From Methylobacterium sp. 2A (GTDB lineage: Bacteria; Pseudomonadota; Alphaproteobacteria; Rhizobiales; Beijerinckiaceae), in NCBI RefSeq assembly GCF_009806555.1, contig NZ_VUOK01000061.1, forward strand, positions 1 through 64,000: a stretch of DNA of 64,000 bases. The letters are read 5' to 3'. Of the stretch, positions 9,960 to 22,344 are shown one piece after another (the stretch's first letter is position 1; the number at the start of each line of letters is the position of its first letter). Below the pieces are notes generated by a model, which saw nothing but the letters and a program-made list of their open reading frames with translations, made no database searches and was not told where the DNA came from. The position numbers and the translations under genes are program-made.

Positions 9960-10304
9960 ATGACGAAGGGCTACTGGATCGCGCGGGTCGATGTCCGCGA
10001 CGCGGAGGCCTACAAGGATTACGTGGCGGCCAACGGCGCGGCCTTCGCCAAGTTCGGCGGCCGCTTCCTCGTGCGCGGCGGCGCCCACGAGGCGGTGATG
10101 GGCCCGGCCCGGTCCCGCAACGTGGTGATCGAGTTCCCGAGCTACGCCGACGCCCTCGCCTGCTGGAACTCCGATCTCTATCAGGCGGCCAAGGCCAAGC
10201 AGCGCGGCGGCGTCGAGGCCGAGATCCTGGTGATCGAGGGCTATGACGGCCCGCAGCCCACCGCCTCCGAGCCCGCGCCGGAGGCCGGGGCCGCGTCCGA
10301 GTAA
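9960..10304 (+). CDS. DUF1330 domain protein
   Basis: 114-aa protein of the DUF1330 dimeric ferredoxin-like-fold family. It starts MTKGYWIARVDVRD and carries the typical AYKDYVAANGAAFAKFGGRF (17-36) and VVIEFPSYADALACWNS (56-72) blocks. The last 15 residues are an Ala/Glu/Pro tail outside the fold. ATG 9960 has AAGGAG ten bases upstream. The family has no established reaction. Its position directly after pyrF is common in Methylobacterium-like genomes in my recollection, but no functional link is shown by the sequence. Confidence 0.85.
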   Translation: MTKGYWIARVDVRDAEAYKDYVAANGAAFAKFGGRFLVRGGAHEAVMGPARSRNVVIEFPSYADALACWNSDLYQAAKAKQRGGVEAEILVIEGYDGPQPTASEPAPEAGAASE

Positions 10305-10317
10305 GTCGCTGACGCGC

Positions 10318-10941
10318 TCACCGCCGCACGGGCGCCAGGCTCCGCAGCAGGAACGCCGTCATGGCCTCCACGGACGGCATGGGCTGGAGCGGCGACTTCC
10401 CGACCAGCACCGGGTGCGTGTAGCGGGCGATTGCGGCGTGGACGCAGGCCGCCGCCTCGTCGGGATCCGCGGCCTCGAAGACGCCGCTTGCCACGCCGTC
10501 GCGGATGATCCGCTCGAACCCCGCGGTGATCCGGGCGACGTGGTGGCGGCAGACCTCCCAGCTCTCCGCCATCGCGGCCTCGACCATCTCGTGCATCCGG
10601 GGAAACGCCTCGCAGCGCCGGGTGCAGTCGCGGTGCAGGGCCTCGATCGCCGCCACGAATCGCTCGGTCGGGTCGAGGCCCGGCCGGTCGGCGATCTCCG
10701 AGATCAGCGCCTCGACCTCGCCGATCAGGCGCTCCAGCACCGCCTCGTTGATCGCCTTCTTCGAGTCGAAGAAGCGGTAGACGTTGGCCGGGCTCATCTT
10801 GAGCGTCCGGGCGATGTCGGCCACCGTCGTCTTCTGGTAGCCGATCTCTCGGAAATAGGCGTCCGCCGTCGCGAGGATGCGGCTGCGCGTGTCGGGCGCG
10901 CTCTCCTGCGTCGGGCAGGGAATCGTGTCAGCCAGGGACAT
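10318..10941 (-). CDS. TetR/AcrR family transcriptional regulator
   Basis: 207-aa repressor-type regulator. The N-terminal helix-turn-helix spans about residues 20-65 (TRSRILATADAYFREIGYQK, then TVADIARTLKMSPANVYRFF). The ligand-binding helical domain that follows resembles the C-terminal region of proteins annotated as TetR regulators of efflux or dehydrogenase genes. It is divergent from the SDR gene at 11095 with a 153-bp gap, so control of that gene is likely by analogy. No clear palindromic operator was found in the gap. Confidence 0.9.
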   Translation of the reverse strand: MSLADTIPCPTQESAPDTRSRILATADAYFREIGYQKTTVADIARTLKMSPANVYRFFDSKKAINEAVLERLIGEVEALISEIADRPGLDPTERFVAAIEALHRDCTRRCEAFPRMHEMVEAAMAESWEVCRHHVARITAGFERIIRDGVASGVFEAADPDEAAACVHAAIARYTHPVLVGKSPLQPMPSVEAMTAFLLRSLAPVRR

Positions 10942-11094
10942 GCATCCTCACTAGGGCATGCGGGCGCGGAGCGTCAAAGATGCCGCTCCGATGCAGGTTC
11001 CCTGCGGCCGGTGCGCGCCGCGCGGAACCGGGTCCGGCGGCATCCATTGCCCCGGCATCCGGCCGCGGCCGCGGCCCCTCGCGCGGGATGAGCC

Positions 11095-11865
11095 ATGACG
11101 TTGACCGATACCCGGGCCCTGATCACCGGCGCCGATTCCGGCATCGGGCAGGCGACCGCCGAGCTGTTCGCCCGGGAGGGCGCCGACGTGGCGATCACCT
11201 ACCACACCGACGCGGCCGGCATCCGCGAGACCGCCGCCCGGGTCGAGGCGGCCGGGCGCCGGGCGCTCGTGCTCCAGCTCGATATCGGCGACCCGGCGGC
11301 GGTGAACGCCGCCTTCGACCGGATCGGCAGCGAGTTCGGCACCCTCGACATCCTGGTGGCGAATGCCGGGCAGGCGATGGGCGGCGTGCCGGTGGCCGAG
11401 ATGGACGACGCGCTGCTGGAGCGGATCCTGCGGGTGAACCTGATGGGCCCGCTGTTCTGCGCCCGCCCGTTCATCCGGATGCGCAAGGCGCACGGGGGGA
11501 ACGGCAAGATCGTGTTCGTCTCTTCCGTGGCCCAGCACCTGCCGACCCCGGAGAGCGCGCCCTACGGCATGTCCAAGGCCGGGCTCGGCTCCCTGTGCCG
11601 GTCCCTGTCGCGGGAACTCGCCGAGGATCGGATCAACGTCAACAACGTCGCCCCGGGCCTGATCGAGACCCCGATGACCGCCGACCGGTTCGAGAAGCCG
11701 GAGGTGCTTGACCAGTCCCTGGAGCGGATCCCGTTCCACCGGGCCGGCCAGCCGGAGGAGATCGCCCGGGCGATCCTCTACCTCGCCTCGGACGCCTCCG
11801 CCTACGTGACCGGCCACACCCTGGTGGTCGATGGCGGGCTGACGATGCAGTGGGGCGGGGCCTGA
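11095..11865 (+). CDS. SDR family NAD(P)-dependent oxidoreductase
   Basis: 256-aa classical short-chain dehydrogenase. The cofactor motif TGADSGIG (11-18), NAG (90-92), catalytic Ser near 143-144 and Y157-x3-K161 (YGMSK) are all present. The C-terminal VTGHTLVVDGGLTMQWGGA is standard for the glucose-1-dehydrogenase-like group. Substrate unknown; sugar or alcohol oxidation is plausible. It is transcribed divergently from a TetR regulator and ends at a strong hairpin. Confidence 0.93.
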   Translation: MTLTDTRALITGADSGIGQATAELFAREGADVAITYHTDAAGIRETAARVEAAGRRALVLQLDIGDPAAVNAAFDRIGSEFGTLDILVANAGQAMGGVPVAEMDDALLERILRVNLMGPLFCARPFIRMRKAHGGNGKIVFVSSVAQHLPTPESAPYGMSKAGLGSLCRSLSRELAEDRINVNNVAPGLIETPMTADRFEKPEVLDQSLERIPFHRAGQPEEIARAILYLASDASAYVTGHTLVVDGGLTMQWGGA

Positions 11866-11873
11866 ACGAGGAA

Positions 11874-11898
11874 AGGCGCCGGACCCGGTCCGGCGCCT
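11874..11898. terminator. Hairpin between convergent SDR and small ORF
   Basis: Perfect 10-bp stem AGGCGCCGGA (11874-11883) and TCCGGCGCCT (11889-11898) with a 5-nt loop. It lies 8 bp after the SDR stop and 35 bp beyond the stop of the convergent 65-aa gene. No T-run follows, so termination strength is uncertain. Confidence 0.65.
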
Positions 11899-11932
11899 CG
11901 CCTGAGAGCGCGTGTCGTCGTCCGGCTTCAGC

Positions 11933-12130
11933 CTATGAGCCGAACTGCGAGCCCAGACGCTCGAGGTACTCGGCGAGGTCGACGCCGCCGACCCGCTTGC
12001 CGTAATCGAAGCGCATGCCCTGGCGGATGTCGATGCTGGCATCCCGCGTCGTCAGGGTGAAGGGCCGGACGCAGACCCAGGCCCCGTCGCGGCGGTGCTC
12101 GAAGTAGCCGAGGATCTCGTGCTTGGCCAT
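11933..12130 (-). CDS. Small conserved-looking hypothetical protein
   Basis: 65-aa soluble protein with no recognised family. A clean GGAGGA lies about six bases upstream of the ATG on the - strand, which supports translation. Composition is balanced (aromatic, charged) with no signal peptide or membrane segment; it ends LERLGSQFGS. It is flanked by the convergent SDR gene and the cysteine hydrolase gene upstream. The 190-bp spacer 12131-12321 has no other supported feature. Confidence 0.6.
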   Translation of the reverse strand: MAKHEILGYFEHRRDGAWVCVRPFTLTTRDASIDIRQGMRFDYGKRVGGVDLAEYLERLGSQFGS

Positions 12131-12321
12131 AACCTGTCCTCCGGTACGGTGTTTGGAGACATAACGGTCACGCCGGCCCCAGGTTCGCGCAGGGGGACTG
12201 TTTTTCGTGCCCCATTCCAGAGGTCTCGCGCCTTCGGAGATCGGAGGGCGGCGGACCTGACCGGCGCTGATCTCGCCTGAGCTTGGCCGTAACTGGCTTC
12301 ACGCCGAGCGGGCCGCTCCGC

Positions 12322-12966
12322 TCACTGCCAGCGATCGAGAATCTCGGCGGTGGTCATCGTCTCGACCTGATGGCCGTAGCGCATCCGGTACATCAGCAGC
12401 AGCGCGTCGTGCGCCTCGTCGCAGGAGCTGCACAGGGCGTCGGTGGCCAGCACGATGCGGTAGCCGAGATCGACGCCGCCGAGCACCGCGGCCAGCACGC
12501 AGACATCCGTCTCCGCCCCGGTGACGATCAGCGTGTCGGCCCCCCGTGCCCGCAGGCGTGCGTCGAGATCGGTGTCGAGCCAGGGCGAGTAGACGTCCTT
12601 GTCGAGGATTTCCGCGGGCGGAACGAGCCGGCCGAGATCCGGGATGAGGTCGATCAGGTCCGGATCGAGGCGCTCGCGGGTCATGTCGGCCCAGCGCTGC
12701 GAGTAGGTCGCCCAGGTGCCGCGCCCCTCGCCCGGCCGGGCGGCCGGGATGAAGCGGGTGAAGATGGTCCGCTCCGGATGCGCCTCGGCGAGGCGGCGGA
12801 CATGCGGCAGGACCCGCGGCATCCACGGGGTCTGCCAGTCGGTGGATTCGGCGAACATGCGCTGCATGTCCACGCAGAGGTGGACGCATCCGTCGCCGAA
12901 GGGTTTGGCGGACGACCGGCCCTCCTGAGCGCGGCTGTCCGTCGATTGAGCGTTTCCAGTTCCCAT
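12322..12966 (-). CDS. Isochorismatase-like cysteine hydrolase
   Basis: 214-aa member of the isochorismatase/nicotinamidase fold. The catalytic triad is visible as Asp33 (CVDMQ), Lys123 (LDKDVYSPW) and Cys156 (GAETDVCVLAA). A true catalytic Cys favours an amidase (nicotinamidase or N-carbamoyl amidohydrolase type) over the isochorismate vinyl-ether hydrolases. I start at ATG 12966 (MGTGNAQSTD) because the 22 codons upstream look like non-homologous extension. Substrate unknown; no pathway partners are adjacent. Confidence 0.85.
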   Translation of the reverse strand: MGTGNAQSTDSRAQEGRSSAKPFGDGCVHLCVDMQRMFAESTDWQTPWMPRVLPHVRRLAEAHPERTIFTRFIPAARPGEGRGTWATYSQRWADMTRERLDPDLIDLIPDLGRLVPPAEILDKDVYSPWLDTDLDARLRARGADTLIVTGAETDVCVLAAVLGGVDLGYRIVLATDALCSSCDEAHDALLLMYRMRYGHQVETMTTAEILDRWQ

Positions 12967-13134
12967 GACCGCGCAATCAGGCAGGACGGGGCGAGTTCCC
13001 GCGGCAGAATGGAGGGCGCCGCGCGGGCGCACCGGCTGCCAAGGCGTTCAAACGACAGCACCCGATCGCAGGGCGACCGGGCGCGTCCTGAAGTCTCGGA
13101 GCGACGGGCTCGTCCGCGCCGCGCCGGTGGAGAA

Positions 13135-13644
13135 TTACCGGTCGGCCTTCGCGCCGGAGGTTGTCAGCTGGAGGTAGCGCTCGGTGGTCGGACCGATCAG
13201 CCGCCGCACCGCCTCCGCCATGCCCTGCTCTTCCTTCAGCGACTGCTGGAACGCCGTCCGGTGCCCCTGCTGGCCGGCGGCGTCGCCGATGACGAGCAGC
13301 GACTCGTAGGCCGCGATCTCGAAGTTCTCGAAGGCGTGGTTGGCGTAGGTGTTCTTCAGGATCTCGTCCTGGGCCGGGGCGTGGCCCAGAGCCATCATGT
13401 TGCCGACGAAGCCCAGAAAACCCTCCTTGAGGGCCGAGGGGCTGTCGCCGAGGCTCTGGAGAGCCTCCTCCAGGCGCTGGCGCTGACCGTGCGTCTCCTC
13501 GATATGGCGGCGCAGGGCCTGCTCCATTTCCGGATAGCGCTCCAGGCGCTCGACCTGCCGCTCCATGATCTGCAGCGCCTGCATCTCGAGGGCATGGGTG
13601 TTCTTGAGGGCCGTGACGTAAATCTCGCGCGCGTCCGTGGCCAT
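13135..13644 (-). CDS. DUF892 (YciF-like) ferritin-like protein
   Basis: 169-aa four-helix protein of the DUF892/YciF family, associated with general stress and desiccation responses in Proteobacteria. It opens with DAREIYVTALKNTHALEMQA and has the family's paired Glu/His helices (EETHGQRQRLEE; NHAFENFEIAAYESLL; LKEEQGMAEAVRRL) that form a di-metal-type core. ATG 13644 is chosen over the GTG nine bases earlier because AGAGGTGA is properly spaced from it. Monocistronic. The 370-bp spacer to the porin holds an AT-rich patch near 13817-13850 that may carry the porin promoter. Confidence 0.85.
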   Translation of the reverse strand: MATDAREIYVTALKNTHALEMQALQIMERQVERLERYPEMEQALRRHIEETHGQRQRLEEALQSLGDSPSALKEGFLGFVGNMMALGHAPAQDEILKNTYANHAFENFEIAAYESLLVIGDAAGQQGHRTAFQQSLKEEQGMAEAVRRLIGPTTERYLQLTTSGAKADR

Positions 13645-14023
13645 GGTGGTCACCTCTGTTCCGTTGCGGGCTCTCGGGCCCGTTCAGACAGGGAACGCGG
13701 GCGCCGCACGGCCAAGTTCCTGGCGGCGCAGCCCGGACAGGAGGTCGCGGGCACCGTCACCGCGATGCCCCGGCAGCGGGGAACCGGCACGGCCCGCCGC
13801 AAGACCGAAGCCGAATGAAAATTAATGCATGTCAGCACAAGAAGTTAGTTGCCGTGGCGGCTGTGCCACATCGCGTCGGAGCTGGCGGCCGGCCGCCGGT
13901 TCCCCCGGCCTCCGGACTACCCCGCGGCGCATCGCCATGCGAGTGTCGTCTCCGGCATCCCGCAACCTTGGGGTGTTCGCCGAGGATCCCGCCTGGGGGT
14001 CCCAACCCCTTGGCTGAGTGCCC

Positions 14024-15715
14024 ATGCCGCGCCTGACCCTGCCGAGCACCCGCGCCATCGCGGCCGCGACCGGACTTGCCCTCGGCCTCGGGGGCCAGCC
14101 GGCCCAGGCTCAGAGCGTCGCCGAGATGGCGGCCCGGATGGACGCGATGCAGCGCCAGATGCAGGCCATGCAGCAGGAACTCGCCGCCCTGCGCCGGCAA
14201 TCCGGCGCGCAGAAGGCCGCGATCGCCGGCGAGGCCCGGGAGCGCCGGGTCCTGTCGCGGGAGCAGGCGCGCCTGGCCGCGCGGACCGAGCATCAGCAGC
14301 ACGTGGCGCAGGTCGGCGGCCCCGGCGGGGCGCGCCCGGCCGTGAGCGCGCACACACCCGTCATCCTCGCCAACGACCTCGCCTGCAACGCCGGCAGCTA
14401 CGCCTTCGGGCCGGCGATCTGCTTCACGCCGGGCGGCTTCGTCGAACTGGCGGGCATCGCCCGCCATCCCAACCTGGTCTCGGATATCGACACCGATTTC
14501 GGCGGCATCCCGTTCCGCAACGATCCCCGCTCGCGGGAGAACGAGTTCCGCTTCTCCGCCCGGCAGAGCCGCCTGAGCGGCCTGTTCACCGCGAAGGTCG
14601 AGCCGACGCTCCAGATCTCGGGCTATTACGAGATCGATTTCCTCGGGGCGGCCACCAACGCCAACTCGCGCGAGAGCAACAGCTACAACCCCCGCATCCG
14701 GCAGATCTTTGCGACCGTCGATGCCCTGGACACCGGCTGGCACGTGCTCGCCGGACAGGCCTGGAGCCTGCTCACCACCGATCTGTCCGGCATCACGCCG
14801 CTCAAGGAGCAGATCCCGCTCACCATCGACGTGCAGTACGTGCCGGGCTTCAACTGGAGCCGGAGTCCGCAGCTGCGTGTGGTCAAGGACGTGGCGCCCG
14901 GTCTGTGGGTCGGCCTGTCGGCGGAATCGCCCCAGAGCGTGCTGCCGCCGAGCCCCTTCGCGGCGCCCGGCCTCGTCAACGTCAGCAATACCGGCGACCC
15001 GATCGGCCAGCTCAACACCACCACCACCTACTCGAACAACAGCGCCCCCGACATCATCGGCAAGGTCGCTCTGGAGCCCGGCTTCGGGCATTTCGAGCTC
15101 AAAGGTCTGGCGCGGTTCTTCGACGACCGGCTGAGCCCAACCAACCTCACCGCCACGACCCGGCTGCCCGGCCATTCCAACACCGCGGTCGGCTACGGGA
15201 TCGGCGGTGCCGCGACCCTGCCGGTGATCGACAAGCGCCTGGATCTGCAGGTGAGCGGCCTCGTCGGCCAGGGTATCGGCCGCTACGGCTCGGCGCAGCT
15301 GCCCGATTTCGCCCTGAAGGCCGATGGTTCGATCGCGCCGATCCCGGCCTTCCAGCTGCTGGCCGGCGCCGTCGCCCACGTCCAGCCGGGCACCGACGTC
15401 TACGTCTATGCCGGCTGGGAGCATGCCGCCCGGGCCGGCGCGCTCAACGCGACGGGCTACGGCTCGCCGACCCTGGTGGTGACCGGCTGTAACGTGGAAG
15501 GGGCGGCGAGCGGCACCTGCCAAGCCGAGACCCGGGATATCCGCCAGATCACCGGCGGCTTCTGGCACGACCTCTACAAGGGCAGCTACGGCCGCCTCGT
15601 GGCGGGCGCCCAGGTCTCCTACACGGAGCGCGATGCCTTCCGGGGCGCCTTCGGGATCGCACCCTCCAACCATCTCGTCACCGGCCTGACGTCGCTGCGC
15701 TATTACCCGTTCTGA
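14024..15715 (+). CDS. Outer-membrane porin
   Basis: 563-aa outer-membrane beta-barrel. A signal peptide (about residues 1-30, ending GGQPAQAQS) is followed by a short coiled coil (MAARMDAMQRQMQAMQQEL, about 34-52) and then a long run of alternating strands ending in Phe (LRYYPF), the outer-membrane insertion signal. The coiled coil may trimerize the protein or contact peptidoglycan, as in DcaP-type porins. Solute unknown. I start at ATG 14024 rather than 6 bases earlier. The 3' end overlaps the convergent GST gene by 13 bp. Confidence 0.85.
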   Translation: MPRLTLPSTRAIAAATGLALGLGGQPAQAQSVAEMAARMDAMQRQMQAMQQELAALRRQSGAQKAAIAGEARERRVLSREQARLAARTEHQQHVAQVGGPGGARPAVSAHTPVILANDLACNAGSYAFGPAICFTPGGFVELAGIARHPNLVSDIDTDFGGIPFRNDPRSRENEFRFSARQSRLSGLFTAKVEPTLQISGYYEIDFLGAATNANSRESNSYNPRIRQIFATVDALDTGWHVLAGQAWSLLTTDLSGITPLKEQIPLTIDVQYVPGFNWSRSPQLRVVKDVAPGLWVGLSAESPQSVLPPSPFAAPGLVNVSNTGDPIGQLNTTTTYSNNSAPDIIGKVALEPGFGHFELKGLARFFDDRLSPTNLTATTRLPGHSNTAVGYGIGGAATLPVIDKRLDLQVSGLVGQGIGRYGSAQLPDFALKADGSIAPIPAFQLLAGAVAHVQPGTDVYVYAGWEHAARAGALNATGYGSPTLVVTGCNVEGAASGTCQAETRDIRQITGGFWHDLYKGSYGRLVAGAQVSYTERDAFRGAFGIAPSNHLVTGLTSLRYYPF

Positions 15716-16374
15716 AGGCCGGGGCCGGCGGGCTCCGCCAGCCCCGCGGCCAGCCCCTCCTCCCGGAGCGCGCGCCGCACGGATTCACGGGCACCCACGC
15801 GGCCGTACCAGGCCTCCAGATGGCGCAGGGCGTCGAAGTGGATGTCGGCCCTGTAGTGTGAGGTCAGCCAGGGCGCCTGACCCCAGCCCGTGAGGGCATA
15901 CAGGTAGGCGTCCGCCACCGTGAAGTCCGGGCCCATCAGGAAGGCGTGGTCGGCCAAGAGCCGATCGATCCAGGCATAGCGCGCTTCGAGCTTCGGCCGG
16001 ACCGTCTCGACATAGCGGCCCGCGAGCCGCGCGTAGAGCAGCGGGATGAAGCCCTTGTGGATCTCGGAATTCAGGAAGCCCAGCATCTCCTGGAGCCGGT
16101 AGCGCTCCAGGGAGCCGTTCGGCGGCGCGAGACGGTGCTGGGGCTTCAGATCGGCCAGATATTGCAGGATGGCCGGCCCTTCCCGGAGCAGGCTCCCGTC
16201 GTCGAGCGCCAGCACCGGCACGTAGCCGTGCGGGTTGATGGACAGGAAATCGGCCCCCGCCTCCGTCACGTGCCGGGTGTGATCGACCCGGCAGAGCTCC
16301 AGATCGAGGCCGAGTTCATGGGCGATGATGTGCGGGGCGAGGGCGCAGCTCGCCGGCATGTAGTAGAGTTTCAC
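15703..16374 (-). CDS. Glutathione S-transferase
   Basis: 223-aa soluble GST. The N-terminal thioredoxin-like domain starts VKLYYMPASCALAPHI, with the Ser/Cys cluster that activates glutathione in beta-class enzymes, followed by the cis-Pro motif YVPVL and SLLREGPAILQYLA. The C-terminal all-helical domain ends near 205. I choose GTG 16374 because it begins exactly at the family start; the frame upstream adds an unrelated 31 residues. It is divergent from an HxlR regulator, a pairing typical of electrophile or quinone stress control. Confidence 0.88.
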   Translation of the reverse strand: MKLYYMPASCALAPHIIAHELGLDLELCRVDHTRHVTEAGADFLSINPHGYVPVLALDDGSLLREGPAILQYLADLKPQHRLAPPNGSLERYRLQEMLGFLNSEIHKGFIPLLYARLAGRYVETVRPKLEARYAWIDRLLADHAFLMGPDFTVADAYLYALTGWGQAPWLTSHYRADIHFDALRHLEAWYGRVGARESVRRALREEGLAAGLAEPAGPGLQNG

Positions 16375-16423
16375 GATCGATCTCCCGACAAAGGGACCGC
16401 CGCACGGAGCGTGTAAAGCGGAG

Positions 16424-16445
16424 CGATTCTTGAGTAAAAGAATCG
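16424..16445. promoter_or_regulatory. Candidate operator between GST and HxlR genes
   Basis: CGATTCTT (16424-16431) and AAGAATCG (16438-16445) form a perfect 8-bp inverted repeat with a 6-bp spacer, about 50 bp from the GST start and 75 bp from the HxlR start. A second, shorter palindrome GGTA...TACC lies near 16482-16498. Binding by the adjacent HxlR protein is inferred from position only. Confidence 0.5.
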
Positions 16446-16520
16446 ACCGGATGATGTAAGAACGCACTATTTTGAGCGCTGGGTACAGAAGTTATACCGG
16501 CCTGGATCTGGGTGGAGCCG

Positions 16521-16919
16521 ATGAAGGACACGGTGACGGGTTGCTCGGTGGAGCATGCGATGCATCTGCTCGGCGGGCGCTGGCGCCTGCTTCTGGTGTC
16601 CTTCCTGATCGACGGGCCGAAGCGCTTCAACGAACTCAGGCGCATCCTGCCGGGCATCTCGCAGCGGATGCTGACGCTGGATCTCCGCGCCCTCGAAACC
16701 GCCGGCCTCGTCAGCCGAACCGTCTACCCCACGACGCCCGTCCGGGTCGAATACGCCCTGACCGAGGACGGGATGCGGCTGAAGACGGTCGTGGCGGCGG
16801 TGCAGGATTTCGGGCGCTGGCTGAAACAGCGCCGACCGGCGCCCGGATCTTCACCGGGCCTGCGCGGTTCCCCCTCGGCGGACAGCACCCGGTCCCCCGA
16901 CCGCCGCCCGGCGGGTTGA
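16521..16919 (+). CDS. HxlR family transcriptional regulator
   Basis: 132-aa winged-helix regulator. The family signature is visible: CSVEHAMHLLGGRWRLLLV with Cys10 near the N-terminus (the redox- or electrophile-sensing position in many DUF24/HxlR proteins), then KRFNELRRILPGISQRMLT and VEYALTEDG. The C-terminal 30 residues are Pro/Ser/Arg-rich and look unstructured. ATG 16521 is preferred over GTG 16512 because it matches the family start MKDTVTGC. Probably controls the divergent GST gene. Confidence 0.85.
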   Translation: MKDTVTGCSVEHAMHLLGGRWRLLLVSFLIDGPKRFNELRRILPGISQRMLTLDLRALETAGLVSRTVYPTTPVRVEYALTEDGMRLKTVVAAVQDFGRWLKQRRPAPGSSPGLRGSPSADSTRSPDRRPAG

Positions 16920-16954
16920 GCTGGTGCGACGCTGTCGCGCGCCAGGAGGAGCCG

Positions 16955-17131
16955 ATGGATCAGGATCGCGACCTGTCGAAGGAGCCGCCGATCTCGGACG
17001 GGCAGAGCGGCCGCCCGCGCGACGAGACTATCGCGCAGACCGGGCGCGGCCTGCCCAACGATACCGGGCGGCCGGTGGAGGTCGACGAGGCCGAGGCCGC
17101 CCGGATCGAGCGGAAGATCCGGGAACTCTGA
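16955..17131 (+). CDS. Small hydrophilic hypothetical protein
   Basis: 58-aa protein rich in Asp, Glu, Arg and Gly, predicted disordered, ending in a short charged helix (DEAEAARIERKIREL). Support comes from a textbook AGGAGG five bases before the ATG and its placement 35 bp after the HxlR gene on the same strand. No family recognised; no membrane or signal segment. Confidence 0.6.
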   Translation: MDQDRDLSKEPPISDGQSGRPRDETIAQTGRGLPNDTGRPVEVDEAEAARIERKIREL

Positions 17132-17147
17132 GGCCGGTCAGGGCCGG

Positions 17148-17747
17148 TCAATGCAGGGCGTAGCCGCGCGCGATCCGCTGCTGCGCCGCCAAGTGCCGGC
17201 CGATCTCGAGCAGCAGGGTCTCGGTCCATTCCAGCATGGGCGCGTCCCCGAACTGCGAGAGCGCGTTGTGCAGGGACAGGCACAGGTCCGCGGCCTGGTT
17301 GAGGGCATCGATCCGGGTTCCGTCGCGCTGCGCGAACGCCGTGCCGGCGGATTTGCTGTCCGAGATCTCGACGATCACACCCCGGCCCGTGGTCGGTTGA
17401 CCATGTTCGTCGTGATAGAAATGTCCGCGGGTGAAGACCCAGCGCTGCCGACCTTCCGGCGAGCGCACGCGGTACTCGGCCGTGTAGGAGCCGCCGGACT
17501 GAACGCAGTCCAGGATCACCTGCGAGATATGCGCCCGGTCGTCCGGATGGACTGCCGCCAGGATCTCCGCCAGGCTGACCCCGGCCCGCGACCGGGCGGG
17601 GCTGATGTTGAACAGCAGGGCACTGACCGGATCGGCGCGCGCTACGTCCGCGCGGATGTCCCACATCCAGAAGCCGACGCCGCCGGAGGCCTCGAGGGCT
17701 GCTGCCAGCGCCGCCTCGGATACGACGTCGTCTGCCGCCTGATCCAT
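17148..17747 (-). CDS. PAS domain protein
   Basis: 199-aa cytoplasmic protein with one PAS fold (about residues 18-130). GVGFWMWDIRADVARADP begins it, AAVHPDDRAHI is the mid-domain signature and EYRVRSPEGRQRWVFTRGHF and GVIVEISDSK close it. The C-terminal 65 residues are helical, with no kinase, GGDEF or helix-turn-helix output domain, so it probably acts as a stand-alone sensor on a partner protein. Ligand unknown. It is convergent with the 58-aa gene. Confidence 0.8.
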   Translation of the reverse strand: MDQAADDVVSEAALAAALEASGGVGFWMWDIRADVARADPVSALLFNISPARSRAGVSLAEILAAVHPDDRAHISQVILDCVQSGGSYTAEYRVRSPEGRQRWVFTRGHFYHDEHGQPTTGRGVIVEISDSKSAGTAFAQRDGTRIDALNQAADLCLSLHNALSQFGDAPMLEWTETLLLEIGRHLAAQQRIARGYALH

Positions 17748-17929
17748 CTGAACCGTTCCTCCCCGACCGGGCCGTCCCGCGGCGTGTTGCCCATCGCCGC
17801 GTCGCCCAAGCGCCCCTCGATATCTTCCGCTCCCCCGGTATCTTCAACCGGAGATCGGTGGTCGGGCACATCGTGTCTACAGCAGGTGAATGCCGCCCCT
17901 GCATCCGGCCCGCGGGTGCGGCGTCGGGC

Positions 17930-17967
17930 GCGCGGATGGTCGCCGATCGCGCGGATGGTCGCCGATC
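17930..17967. repeat. Two-copy 19-bp tandem repeat
   Basis: The unit GCGCGGATGGTCGCCGATC occurs twice back to back (17930-17948 and 17949-17967) in the 553-bp spacer 17748-18300. The right end of that spacer (18160-18290) is AT-richer and probably holds the promoter of the gene at 18301; otherwise I see no gene there. Confidence 0.8.
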
Positions 17968-18300
17968 GCGTGACGCGCGACAGGGATGTGGGACCCTCCC
18001 GGCCCGCGACGCCGCGGCAACCACCGGGCGGCCGTCATCCGGCAAAGCTTGGCGGTGGCTCTGGTCTTCGCGCGTTGATCGGGTCGGTGGCCGGGGTTCG
18101 GACGGGTCACGGCCGCCCGTGAGCAAGGCCTGTGCCTGACTGATCTCCGCATTCGCTACCGAGGCGGGGCCATATTATTGTTGCCGACGGTGAATTTGCG
18201 GCACTGGAGGATGATTTCGGATATTCAGATTGAAAATTAGGTGTAGGGAACCTGTCGATTTAGGGCTATGTGAAGGCGTCCACGCAGATCGGAGACCAGG

Positions 18301-18867
18301 ATGCGCCGTCTAGCGCTCGAATCCGCAGTGCTGTCGCTGCTGGCGTCCACGGTCGTCTTCCCGGTCACGGCTGACGCGAAGCCGAAGCAGGTCCGGCTGC
18401 CCATGCTGGAGGTGCCCGACGATCTCGGCCTCATCCTCAAGAAGCCGAATTTCGGAAGCCGCGCGTCGCTGTTGCGGTCGCCGGTCGAGCTGTCGGACGT
18501 GAGGGACCGGCGTGGCCTGGAGCGGGAGCAGCGCATGTGGAGCCGGCTTAACGGCTCCCTGTGCGTGGGCTGCGGCGGGACCCCGAGCGCGGTCCTGAGC
18601 GGGGCCTCGGCCGTGCGCAGGGTGAACTACGTGGATCCGGTCGCCGTCCTGAACGCGAAGCCCGCTTCCGTCGCATCGACGGTCGTGGCGAGCCGTGCGG
18701 TCGCCCCGGCACGATCCGCCCGCGTCCATCTCGCCCATCGGCGCCCGCACCGGTCGCGGCTCTACGCCTATTACAGCCGGATGCGGTATGCGGTGCTGAA
18801 ATGGCGCCGGCATCACCACCGCCGCCGGGTCCGCGCCGTTCAACACGTCCCGGCATCGCCGGCATAG
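18301..18867 (+). CDS. Secreted hypothetical protein with basic His/Arg-rich tail
   Basis: 188-aa protein with a signal peptide (about 1-26, ending TADAKPK). The mature part has a CVGCG motif near residue 88 and a strongly basic C-terminal third rich in Arg, His and Tyr (RRHHHRRR). No family recognised. A GGAG lies 8 bases before the ATG. The basic tail could bind polyanions, metals or the cell wall, but nothing decides this. It is convergent with the large hybrid kinase. Confidence 0.72.
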   Translation: MRRLALESAVLSLLASTVVFPVTADAKPKQVRLPMLEVPDDLGLILKKPNFGSRASLLRSPVELSDVRDRRGLEREQRMWSRLNGSLCVGCGGTPSAVLSGASAVRRVNYVDPVAVLNAKPASVASTVVASRAVAPARSARVHLAHRRPHRSRLYAYYSRMRYAVLKWRRHHHRRRVRAVQHVPASPA

Positions 18868-18885
18868 GCGCGGGGCCGTCCGGCT

Positions 18886-22344
<3,459 letters not shown>

